Part shown: positions 55,016 to 64,000 of the stretch, in pieces | Layout of the letters: each line of letters opens with the position of its first letter | Position numbering within the stretch: the stretch's first letter is position 1 | DNA from: Zygnema cylindricum | Lineage: Eukaryota > Streptophyta > Zygnematophyceae > Zygnematales > Zygnemataceae | DNA: 64,000 nucleotides | Assembly: GCA_037447655.1 (NCBI GenBank) | Contig: JBBHKE010002007.1 | Span: 1 to 64,000, forward strand | Reading direction: 5' to 3' | Program-made: the position numbers and the translations under genes | The notes under the pieces: model-generated | What the model was told of the DNA's origin: nothing | Database searches by the model: none | The model's input: the letters and a program-made list of their open reading frames with translations, nothing else

Positions 55016-56273
55016 GGCAGATTAAGAGGGAGGGGCAATTGAGGAGGGGGAGTAGGGGAGGGAGTGGGAGAGGGAGAGGCAGACTGAGAGGGAGAGGGAG
55101 AGCCAGATTGAGAGGGAGAGGAAGTGGGATTGGGAGAGGCAGATTGAGAGGGAGAGGGAGTGGGAGAGGGAGAGGAAAATTGAGAGGGAGAGAGAAATAA
55201 ATTGAGAGGGAGAGGGAAAGGGAGGAGGAGAGGCAGAAATGAGAGGGAAAGGCAGATTGGAAGGGAGAAGGTGTGGGAGAGGTTGAGGCAGATTGAGAGG
55301 GAGAGAGAGGGAGAGGGAGTGGCAGACAGAGAGGGAGAGGGAGAGAAAGATTGCGAAAGAGAGAATGACAACGGAGGCATATTGTGAGCGAGAGGGAGTC
55401 GGAGAGTGATAGGCCGATTGAGAGGGACAGAGAGAGAAAGAGAAGCACACTAAGTGGGAGAGGCAGATTAGGAGAAGGTGAGGCAGATTGAGAGGGTGAG
55501 GCAGGTTGAGAGGGAGAGGGAATGGGAGAGGGAGAGGCAGATTGAGAGGGAGAGAGGAAGAGGTAGAGGGAATGGGAGAGGGAGAGGAAGATTGAGAAGA
55601 AGAGAGAGAGAGAGACATAGATTGAGAGGGTGATGAAGAAGGAAAGGGAGGGGGAGAGGCAGAATGAGAGAGAAAGGCAGAATGGGAGGGAGAGGGATTG
55701 GGAGAGGGTAAGGCAGATTGAGGGGGAGAGGGAATGGGAGGGGAGAGGCAGATTGAGAGGGAGAGAGAGAGAGGGAGAGAGAGAAGGAGTGAGAGTGGGG
55801 GAGACAGATTGAGAGGGAGAGAGAGAGGAGATTGAGAGAGAATGGTTGACAGTCGAAGAGGCAGAGGGAGAGGAGAGGATTCAAAGACAGAGGCGGAGAG
55901 AGAGGGAGAGGGAGAGTGAGAGAGAGAGGGGGGAAGGGGGAGGGGGAGAGGGAGAGGGAGAGGGAGGGGGAGAGGGAGAGGGAGAGGGAGAGGGGAGAGG
56001 GAGAGGGAGAGGACCGATTTAGAGGAGAGGGGGGCAAATTTAGGGGAGAGAAAGAGAGGAATAGAGGGCATATTTAGAGGTTAGTGAGGTGGGGGGGGAT
56101 AGGGCAGATTTTGTGGGAAGGGAGGATAGGGCAGGTTTTGGGAGAGAGAGAGGGATAAGGATAGGCCAAACTATTGGGAGAGGGAGAGGGCAAATTTAGG
56201 GCAGAGGGAGAGGGATATGGCGGATCAGAGGAGAGGGATAGAAGGTGATAGAAGTAAATAATGAGAGAGGTAA
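55016..56273. repeat. Polypurine minisatellite arm 1
   Basis: GA-rich DNA with irregular 24-48-bp units containing 'gaggcagattgagaggga' and 'gagggagaggga'. It is the strand-complement motif of the CT arms, so CT and GA arms form a long imperfect inverted repeat around 55015. Long open frames in it code only for Ser/Leu/Pro or Arg/Gly/Glu runs and are compositional artefacts. Around 56030-56270 it grades into a purine-rich but more varied segment ('ggggcaaatttaggggagag'). Confidence 0.92.
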
Positions 56274-56664
56274 AAAGAGTAATTGAAAAAAACTTGTACA
56301 TTATCTTGAAAGAAATATTTGGGCCGTCCTTGAGATTAAAAATTTTACAGTTAACTAGGAAGTCCTGGTTCGTGTAGATTGTTTCCTCTATACAGATTCC
56401 AAAATATTACAAAACAATTGTGAATCCTTAAAAAACGAAAAATATGGCGCTTGTGAAACAATATCCAATAATTAGGTCAACAAGCCGTAGAAAAGACGTA
56501 GGTCCGTGAATCTACGTTAATTTTTAAAACATGGTAAACAATTTGTCTTACATAATCTACGTCGTTTTTAGAGTTGTTTAGTTTTTGTGGATGATGTGGT
56601 GTCCACGAGGAATGAGAAGGTGGACGATTTTTTTGCCCATTTGTGTCCTTCCATTTTGTTCAGT
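56274..56664. repeat. Segment duplicated at 63480-63870, first copy
   Basis: 'agttaactaggaagtcct', 'gtagattgtttcctc' and 'gatgatgtggtgtccacgag' all recur in the same order at 63556-63830, with about 90 percent identity by eye. Together with the purine arms this shows a direct duplication of several kilobases. No gene is visible in it. Confidence 0.85.
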
Positions 56665-59170
56665 GTTGTTCAAATCGTGCAATTTTTTCAATATTTACGA
56701 TTGAAGCGTATAATTTGTGACTGTTGAAATAATCGCAAAAAAACGCGTTGTACTTTCTGTCCGGTAAACTGAACAGACAAGGGAAAAGTACATTTTTTTC
56801 CATAAAATGTACGTTTTTTAGGGAAATGTACAGAATTCGAGGAAAAGATACGTCGTTGTCATTAGTACTTTCTGTCTAGTGAATTGAACAGAAATATCAT
56901 GGAACCTGTACGTCATTTCATCCAAAATGCACGGACATTTTCAAAAAGAGACGTTGAAACGTCACAAAATTTTCGCACGGTAAGTTTGAAAACCGTACGG
57001 GCGTCTTCTTTAATATTTTTTGAAAGAAGCCGCCATGGGGAGGTAGGGGAAGATGGTTCAGATGAAGACATCATGGACGTTGATGTAAGGGAAGACGATT
57101 TGGAGTAAAGATAGATGAAAAAGATGTATTTTTTTTTGGATTAATGTGATTGATATTTTTTTAATATTTTGTTTTTTCATGTCGTGCAATGCTGAATGTG
57201 AAAATGTCATTTGTACATGGTGTGTACTTTATTTTTTTGCAGCCGTGTGATGTCGGAGAGATAGAGAGAGAAGAGAGAGAAGGCTGCCATGGTTGTCTTT
57301 CAAATAGTATAATAGATAGTATCATCCAGACGGACTTTGACAAAAAATTGCGCTTGCAAACCTTTGCACCCTGATCTACTATACAAAAATTTGCGCTTGC
57401 CAACTTTTGGACCCGGGTCTCCTATATTTTGACGTAGCATGTTCTCACATTCTCCTCTACCATGAAGAAATTCCGATGCACACATGGAGTGTGATACGTA
57501 TTTAAATATTTATAATTGTTTAGCGCTCATTTAATGGAAAACTTACAAATTGCGCTAAATGTACTGATGAAAATTCATTAACGATTTTTGACGATTTGTT
57601 CAAAATGTTCAATGCGTTCGTTACGAATAATTCGTCGCTATTGAATCGTTGCACTAAACGCTAAGAACAACTATGATATTGTTCATTATTGACCCAATTA
57701 GAGTTGACATTAACTATAATACGAGGTTGTTTTGAATGTTTACCCTAAACAACAACTTTATTAGAGTTAACGGACCATATTAATGTAAATTTACGCTAAT
57801 TAAAAAGATCAGCGGCAACCTTAGTAGAGTTAATGAACCATTTTAGTGTATATTTTACGTAACAAAAACGTGAACTGCGTTTTCCAATCGGAACAGTTTT
57901 AGACATAACCGTAAATGAAACTAAATGAAAGAAACATATCTCAAATTTTAGCGTCGACGCTTAACTGCGTTTTCCCAAAGCGACGCGAACAAACGTCATA
58001 ATTACGTGAAAGTGTACGGTTTGGCAGATTTTGTACTTTTGCCTATTTTACTGTAAAGATCTACATCGCGGATAAACTATTCGCGGAAAAACTATGTTGG
58101 AAAATACCCAAATTAGAGCTCAAAATAATTCGTGTTGTTAACCCTACACCGTGAATCGTTATTAGCGTTTAGAAATTATTAGCGTCAATAGTTAATTAGT
58201 GTTATTAAAACTAATTTGGGTATTGCAAAATTTTTTAAAAATGTTTAATTGTAATTTCTCCATAACGCTGATTTAGGGACACCGGATCTGTCGTCATTAT
58301 ATAAACAGTAAAATAGGTAAAGGTACAAAAAAAGACAATCCGTACAGCGTCGCGTCCTTTTACTATAATTAATCCATAATTCTAATTTGGGTTTGCGAAC
58401 GCGTTTGTCGCAAACTCGACTACACGTTTATTCTAAGCGCAGTTATGTATACAACCGACATAAGTTAACTACCATTTCTATACGATTTTCGGTAATGATG
58501 TACAATGTTGTACGAACAAACACCTTCCGTGCACCACACTATTCATGAAATAAGTACGGTATGATCGTTAACGCTAATTTACAAGAACCGTAATTAACAA
58601 CAAGGAAAATTAGTGGACGTTAAATCCGCTTTTCATTCGTTGTTTGGGTGATACTTTCCTTGAAATCGACTCGCGAGGCAATTTCTCATAAAGTTTCTTG
58701 AAGGGTTGGAGTCTCTTGCACGGGGCTTGGAAAATCGAAAACGCCAAAATGCGTTCACATGACGACAGACATGAAGTACATTCAAAGTATCAACTTGACG
58801 TTCGGTATACTTTTGAAGAATTGATTTTTTTTGTACGGCTAAAGTGTTTTTCATACGGAACTGCGTTCTGAGGGAAAACGACAGGAAAAAGTCAATACTT
58901 TCATACATGGGACATACCATAAGGTTAACATTCAATTAGACGAAAAGTGGGGTTCGTTACTGGACGCCGTGCGTTTTCGTACAGAGCCGTACAATTTCCG
59001 TCTCTTTGCGCAATTTTCGTACATTTCTGTACAATCGCGTACATTTCCCGTAAATTTACCGTGCAGTTTACCGGACAGAAAGTACACCGCGTTTATATGC
59101 GATTTTTTCAAAAGTCACGAATTATAAGTAGAAATCGTAAAATAATAATAAATCGCACGATTTGAACAAC
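56665..59170. mobile_element. 2.5-kb element with about 105-bp terminal inverted repeats
   Basis: The left end (56665-56775: GTTGTTCAAATCGTGC ... CTTTCTGTCCGGTAAACTG) is inverted at the right end (59063-59170: CAGTTTACCGGACAGAAAG ... GCACGATTTGAACAAC). Identity is high at the outer 16 bp and around ACTTTCTGTCCGGTAAACTG. The interior is AT-rich with many GTAC and TTAACG/AATTAG motifs. It has only short frames, such as 56884-57108, which ends in an acidic tail (EDGSDEDIMDVD), and 58633-58935 on the minus strand. No transposase is recognised, so it would be non-autonomous or a foldback-type unit. No target duplication is obvious. Confidence 0.6.
57340..57430. repeat. Short tandem duplication inside the inverted-repeat element
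   Basis: 'aaattgcgcttgcaaacctt' and 'aaatttgcgcttgccaactt' lie about 42 bp apart, each followed by a similar 'ctcctata'/'atctactata' end. They form a two-unit, diverged tandem repeat with no coding capacity. Confidence 0.6.
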
Positions 59171-59390
59171 AATGACAAAATTAAGCATTTCGCTTTTTTT
59201 TCCTTTTCTTTCGATTTTAGGGTTTATATCACCTATTTTTGGTTTTGGGTTTGGTCATTTATTTTGAGTTATTATCTTCAAAACAGGGTAGTCGTCATTG
59301 TGGAGACTCGACTTCCACACCAATAAGGTACGTGAAAATGAATGACGTTAAATTTAAAAAAACGAAAAAAAATAACGTTTTCTTTTTCTC
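59171..59390. other. Spacer between the inverted-repeat element and pyrimidine arm 2
   Basis: About 220 bp of AT-rich DNA with T-runs and A-runs. No gene or repeat is recognised. Confidence 0.5.
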
Positions 59391-61558
59391 TCTTTTTCCC
59401 AGTCTTTACTCTTTTCTTTGCCTCTCCCTACCCCTATCCCTCTCTCCCTCTCCTACATCTCTCACTCTTCCTCTCATTATATCTCTCCCTCTCCCTCCAC
59501 CTCAAATCTGCCCTATTCCACTCCGTCTCCACCCTCTTAAATTTGCACTCTCCCCCTCGCTATCTCTCTCCCCTCAATCTACCCTCCCCCTCTCCCAATA
59601 ATCTGCCCTATCCCTATCCCTCTCACTCTCCCCTTAATCCGCCATTTTTTTTGTCTACCCCTCTATCTTAAATCTACCCTATCCCTTTCCTTTTCCCTCT
59701 CCCTCTCCCAGAAATATGCCCTATCTCTCTCAATATCTTTCTTCCTCTCCCAAATTCTGCCCTATCCCCCTCCCCCTCTCTCCCCCCTAAATTTGCCATA
59801 TCCCTCTCCCTCTTCCTCTCCCTCCGCTAATTCTACCCTCTCCCCATCCCTCCCCCCTATCCCTCTCCCTCTCCCTCCGCTCTAAATTTGCCTTCTCCCC
59901 TTCCCTCTCTCCCTCTTCTACATTTACATTCTCCCTCTCTTTCTCCTTCTATCCTAAATCTACCATGTTACACTCACCCTCCCTCTCCCCTAAATCTACC
60001 CTCCTCTCCCAATAATCTGCCATATCCCTATCCCTCTCTCTCACCCCTAAATTTGCCCTCTTCTTCCTCAATCCCTCCACCTTCAATCTGCCTTATCCCG
60101 CTCTCTATCTCTCTCCCTTAAATCCGCCCTATCCCTCTCCCTTTCCCTCTCCCTCTCCTAAAATCTGCCCTATCCTCCCTCCCTCTCACTCTCCTCAAAA
60201 TAAGCCCTCTCTTCCCTTCTTTCTTTCCCCTAAATTTGCCCCCTCTCCTCTAAATCGGTCCTTTCCCTCCCTCTTAATCTACCTCTCCCTCTCCCTTTCT
60301 CTCTCTCTCCCTTTAAATCTGCCTCTCCATCTGTCAACCTCTCGCTCTCAATCTGTCTCTCCCTCTAATTCTGCCTCTCCCCCTTACTCTCCCTCTCCCT
60401 CTCTCTCTCAATTGACCACTCTCTCTCCCTCCCAATTTGTCTCTCCCTCTCCCACGCCCTCTCCCACGCCCTCTCCCTTTCCCTCTCACTCTCCCTCTTC
60501 CTCTCCGTAGCAATATGACTCTCCCTCACTCCTTTCTCTCAATCTGCCTCTCCCTCTCCCTCTCTCCTTTCTTTCAGTCTCCCCCTCCCTGTCCCTCTCC
60601 CTCTCTCTCTCTCTCAATCCGCCACTCCCTTACCCACTCAATTTCCTTCTCCCACTCCTTCTATCTCTCCCCCTCACTCTCCCTCTCCCGCTCTCGCTCT
60701 TGCTCCCGCTCCCTCTCAGTTTATCTCTCCCTCTCAATTTTTCATTGCCTCTCCATCTCAATGACTCTCCCTATCTCTCCTCTCCCTCTCCCTCTCAATT
60801 TGCCTCTCCCTCTCCCTCTGTCTCTCTCGCTGTGTGCCTCTCCCTCTTAATTTGTCTATCCCTCACCTGCTCCCTCTCCCTCTCTCTCTCTCTCCCTCTC
60901 AATCTGCCGCTGCCTCTCCAACTCCCTCTCCTGTCCCTCACATTCTGCCTCTCCCCCTCCCTCTTCTTCTCCCTCTCCCTCTCCCTCTGAATGTCTCTCC
61001 CTATCTCCTCTCCCTCTCCCTCTCAATTTGCCTCTCCCTCTACCTCTGTCTCTCTCGCTGTGTGCCTCTCCCTCTTAATATGTCACTCCCTCTCCTGCTC
61101 CCTCTCCCTCTCTCACTCTCTCCCTCTCAATCTGCCTCTCCCTCACCCACTCCCTCTCCCCCTAATCTACCTTTCCCTTAAATTCTGCCTCTCCCCCTCC
61201 CTCTCTCTCTAACTCTCTTCCTCTCAATCTGCCTCTCCCTCTCCCTCTCACTCTCTCTCTCCCTCTCAATCTTCCTCTCCCTCTCCCACTCTCTATCCCT
61301 CCCAATCTGCCTTTCACTCACATTCTGCATCTCCCTCTCCCTCTTCTTCTCCCTCTCGCTCTCAATCTATCTCTCTCTCTCGCTCTCAATCTGCCTCCCC
61401 CTTTCCCTCTCCCTCTCTCTCTTCCTCTCCCTCTTCCTCTCCCCCCCCTCAATCTGCCTCCCCCTCTCCCTCTCCCTCTCCATTCTCAATCTGCCTCTCC
61501 CTCTCCATTCTCAATCTGCCTCTCCCTCTCCAACTACCTCTCCCTCTCACTCTCTCTC
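59391..61558. repeat. Polypyrimidine minisatellite arm 2
   Basis: About 2.2 kb of CT-rich units. The left part has 'ccctaaatttgccctctc' type units, the reverse complement of 'gagggcaaatttagggga' in the purine arms. The right part has 'ctcaatctgcctctccctct'. The order of motifs outward from the centre mirrors that of the purine arm, so the two arms are inverted copies. Two near-identical stretches at about 60775-60920 and 61000-61130 ('gtctctctcgctgtgtgcct') show internal tandem duplication. Confidence 0.92.
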
Positions 61559-63480
61559 TTTTCCTTGAGGCAGATTGAGAGGGGAGGGGTAGATTGAGGA
61601 GGGGGAGTAGGGGTGGGAGTGGGAGAGGGAGAGGCAGACTGAGAGGGAGAGGCAGATTGAGAGGGAGAGGAAGTGGGAGAGGGAGAGGCAGATTGAGAGG
61701 GAGAGGGACTGGGAGAGGGAAGCAAAATTGAGAGGGAGAGGGAGAGGGAAAAGGAGGGGGAGAGGCAGAAATGAGAGGGAAAGGCAGATTGGGAGGGAGA
61801 AGGTGTGGGAGAGGGTGAGGCAGTTTGAGAGAGAGAGAGAGGGAGAGGGAGTAGTAGAGGGAGAGAAAGATTGCGAGAGAGAGGCTGATAGCGGAGGCAG
61901 ACTCAGAGGGAGAGGCAAATTGTGAGGGAGAGGGAGTCGGAGAGGGAGAGGCCGATTCAGAGGGACAGAGAGAGAGGGAGAGGCACACTAAGAGGGAGAG
62001 GGAATGGGAGAGGGGGAGGCATATTGAGAGGGAGAGGGAGAGGTAGGGGGAGAGGCAGAATGAGAGAGAAAGGCAGATTGGGAGAAAGAGGGATTGGGAG
62101 AGGGTAAAGCAGATTGAGGGGGAGAGGGAGTGGAAACGGGGAGGCAGATTGAGAGGGAGAGTGAGAGAGAGAGAGAGTGAGGACTGGGAGTGGGAGAGAC
62201 AGATTGAGAGGGAGAGAGAGAGGATATTGAGAGAGAGTGGTTGATATCGGGAGAGGCAAAGGGAGAGGAGAGGCAGATTCAATGAGAGAGGGAGAGAGAG
62301 AGAGAGGAAGTGGGTGCGGGGAGGCAGATTTAGAGGGAGAGTGAGGGGGAGAGAGGGGGGCAAATTGAGAGGGAGAGAGAGGGGTGAGGGAGAGGGAAAT
62401 CGAGGGAGAGACTTTCAGAGGGAGAGTGAGAGGAAAATTGAGCGGGAGAGATAAATTGAGAGGGAGCGGGGGTGGAAAAGGGAGAGGGCATGGGAAGAGG
62501 TATAAGGAGTTGGAAAAGGAAATCAGGAGGGAGAGGGAGTGGGAGAGGGGAGAAGCAGACTGAGAGAGAGAAGGAAAAGGAGAGACATAGTGAGACGGAG
62601 AGGGAGAGGGAAAGGGAGAGGGAGAGATGGGAGGGAGTGGGGAGAGGGAGTGGGAGAGGGAGAGAGAGAATAGGGGGGGAGAAAGAGAGGTATATTGAGA
62701 GGGAGAGGAAGAAAGAGAGGAGAGGGAGAGGCAAATGAGAGTGAGAGACATTGAGAGGGAGAGGGAGGGGGAGGGGAGAGGGAGGGGGAGGGGGAGAGGG
62801 AGGGGGGGAGGGGGAGGGGGAGGAGGGGGAAGGGGGAGGGAGGGGGAGGGGGAGGGGGAGGGGGGAGGGGGAGGGGGAGGGGGGAGGGGGAGGGGGAGGG
62901 GGAGGGGGGAGAGGTAGGTGAGGGGGAGGGGGGGAGGGGGAGGGGGAGAGGGAGGGAGGGGGAGGGGGAGGGGGGAGGGGGAGGGGGGAGGGGGAGGGGG
63001 AGGGGGAGGGGGAGGGGGGAGGGGGAGGGGGAGGGGGAGGGGGAGGGGGAGGGGGAGGGGGAGGGGGAGGGGGAGGTGGAGGAGGGGGAGGGGGAAGGGG
63101 AGGGTAGGGGGAGGGAGAGGGAGATGGAGAGGGAGAGGGTAGGGGGAGGGAGGGAGAGGGAGAGGGAGAGGGATTGGTGAGCGAATTGTGAGGGAAAGGC
63201 AGAATGAGAGGGAGAGGGAGGGGACCGATTTAGAGGAGAGGGGGGCAAATTTAGGGGAGAGAAAGTTGGGAAGAGAGGGCATATTTAGATGGTTAGTGAG
63301 TTGGAGGGAGGTAGTGTATTTTTAGGGGGAAGGGAGGATAGGGCAGGTTTTGGGAGAGAGAGAGGTATAGGGATAGGCCAAACTATTAGGAGAGGAAGAG
63401 GGCAAATTTAGGGGAGAGAGAGAGGGATATGGCAGATCAAAGGAGAGGGATAGAAGGTGATAGAAGAAAATACTAAGAGA
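61559..63480. repeat. Polypurine minisatellite arm 2
   Basis: GA-rich arm beginning at 'ttccttgaggcagattgaga'. It parallels arm 1 (55016-56273) unit by unit in its first 700 bp and again in its last 250 bp ('ggggcaaatttaggggagag', 'ggataggccaaactatt'). The middle is expanded by extra units and by a GGGGGA array. Confidence 0.92.
62740..63180 (+). repeat. GGGGGA array with G-quadruplex potential
   Basis: Nearly uninterrupted 'gagggggagggggagggg' covers more than 350 bp. Runs of four to six G separated by single A occur dozens of times on the plus strand, which is a strong quadruplex and triplex-forming pattern. The corresponding place in arm 1 (55925-56010) has only a few such units. Confidence 0.92.
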
Positions 63481-64000
63481 GGTAAATAGAGTAATTGAAA
63501 AAAACTTTTGCAGTATCTTGAAAGAAATTTTTGGGCCGTTTTTGAGATTTAAATTTTTACAGTTAACTAGGAAGTCCTCGTTCATGTAGATTGTTTCCTC
63601 CATACGTATTCCAAATTATTACAACACAATTGTGAATCCCTAAAAAACAAAAAATATGGCGCATGTGAAACATTGACAAAAAATTAGGTCAACGAGTCAT
63701 AGAAAAGATGTAGGTTCGTGAATGTACGTTAAATTTTAAAACATTGTAAACAATTTGTCGTTCATAATCTACGTCGTTTTTAGAGATGTAGAGTTTTTGT
63801 GGATGATGTGGTGTCCACGAGGAATGAGAAGGTGGACCAATTTTTTACCACTTTTTGTCCTTCCATTATGTTCGTTAGTGACCGAATTAGAGTTAACATT
63901 AACTATAATACGAGGTCGTTTTGAAATTTTACCCTAAACAACAATCTTATTAGAGTTAACTGACCATATTAATGTAAATTAAATTACATGGTTTCCTTTA
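63481..64000. repeat. Duplicated flank, second copy, with internal deletion
   Basis: 63481-63870 matches 56274-56664. From about 63875 the sequence matches 57685-57790 instead ('gaattagagttaacattaac', 'ttagagttaactgaccat'), so about 1.03 kb, including the left inverted repeat of the 2.5-kb element, is missing. Both deletion borders share TGTTC. Confidence 0.8.

Noticed and set aside
55022-56071. Long open frames (up to 349 codons) on the minus strand of purine arm 1
   Set aside because: They encode only Ser/Leu/Pro runs dictated by GA/CT repeats; several frames and both strands are open at once, and there is no conserved domain.
61957-63282. A 441-codon minus-strand frame and a 304-codon frame in purine arm 2
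   Set aside because: Same compositional artefact (Pro/Leu/Ser repeats); stop codons are simply rare in this sequence.

Overview
This window is repeat-dominated eukaryotic nuclear DNA. About 19 kb is one AT-rich 40-bp satellite. About 26 kb is a nested pile of decayed Ty1/copia LTR retrotransposons, and about 6 kb is polypurine/polypyrimidine minisatellite. Only one convincing host gene is present: a single-exon 325-codon acyl-protein thioesterase/carboxylesterase-like gene at 53028-54005. No bacterial features are seen. The lineage cannot be fixed from sequence alone. Low gene density, an intronless gene and abundant copia elements would suit an alga such as a florideophyte red alga, but that is only an inference.

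Layout. 1-17733: tandem satellite with about 440 monomers. 17734-21405: minus-strand copia element A, with an internal deletion and a 10-base assembly gap, sitting in the satellite. 21406-22971: satellite resumes. 22972-30159: plus-strand copia element B, the most complete element (gag-PR-IN-RT-RH, broken by stops and frameshifts), whose 5' LTR carries a nested 1.2-kb LTR-like insertion. 30160-31371: LTR remnants of a second copia group, family II. 31373-40554: minus-strand element D, whose 5' LTR was split by minus-strand element C (35267-40241). 40555-44369: plus-strand element E. 44370-47060: minus-strand pol remnant F, interrupted by solo LTR G (46200-46937). 47060-48600: minus-strand gag-only remnant J. 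48600-53027: mostly anonymous DNA with one MITE-like inverted-repeat element. 53028-54005: the host gene. 54780-64000: purine/pyrimidine minisatellites whose strand bias flips at two places, present as two diverged direct copies of one segment, separated by a 2.5-kb element with about 105-bp terminal inverted repeats.

Two features tie the retroelements together. First, the primer-binding site after each 5' LTR reads GGTTATGGGCCC, complementary to the anticodon arm of initiator tRNA-Met (the Drosophila copia-type half-tRNA primer). Its ATG is in frame with gag, and in family I (A, B, G) an open frame already begins inside the LTR and runs through this site. Second, D and E are two copies of a non-autonomous family that kept gag plus a degraded RT/RNase H tail and lost protease, integrase and the RT core. 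Element C looks like its autonomous relative. Family II LTRs also contain tRNA-like modules antisense to the element. All element boundaries were read by eye from TG...CA ends, PBS and PPT positions and copy-to-copy comparison, so most are accurate to a few bases but some (F, J, H) only to tens of bases.
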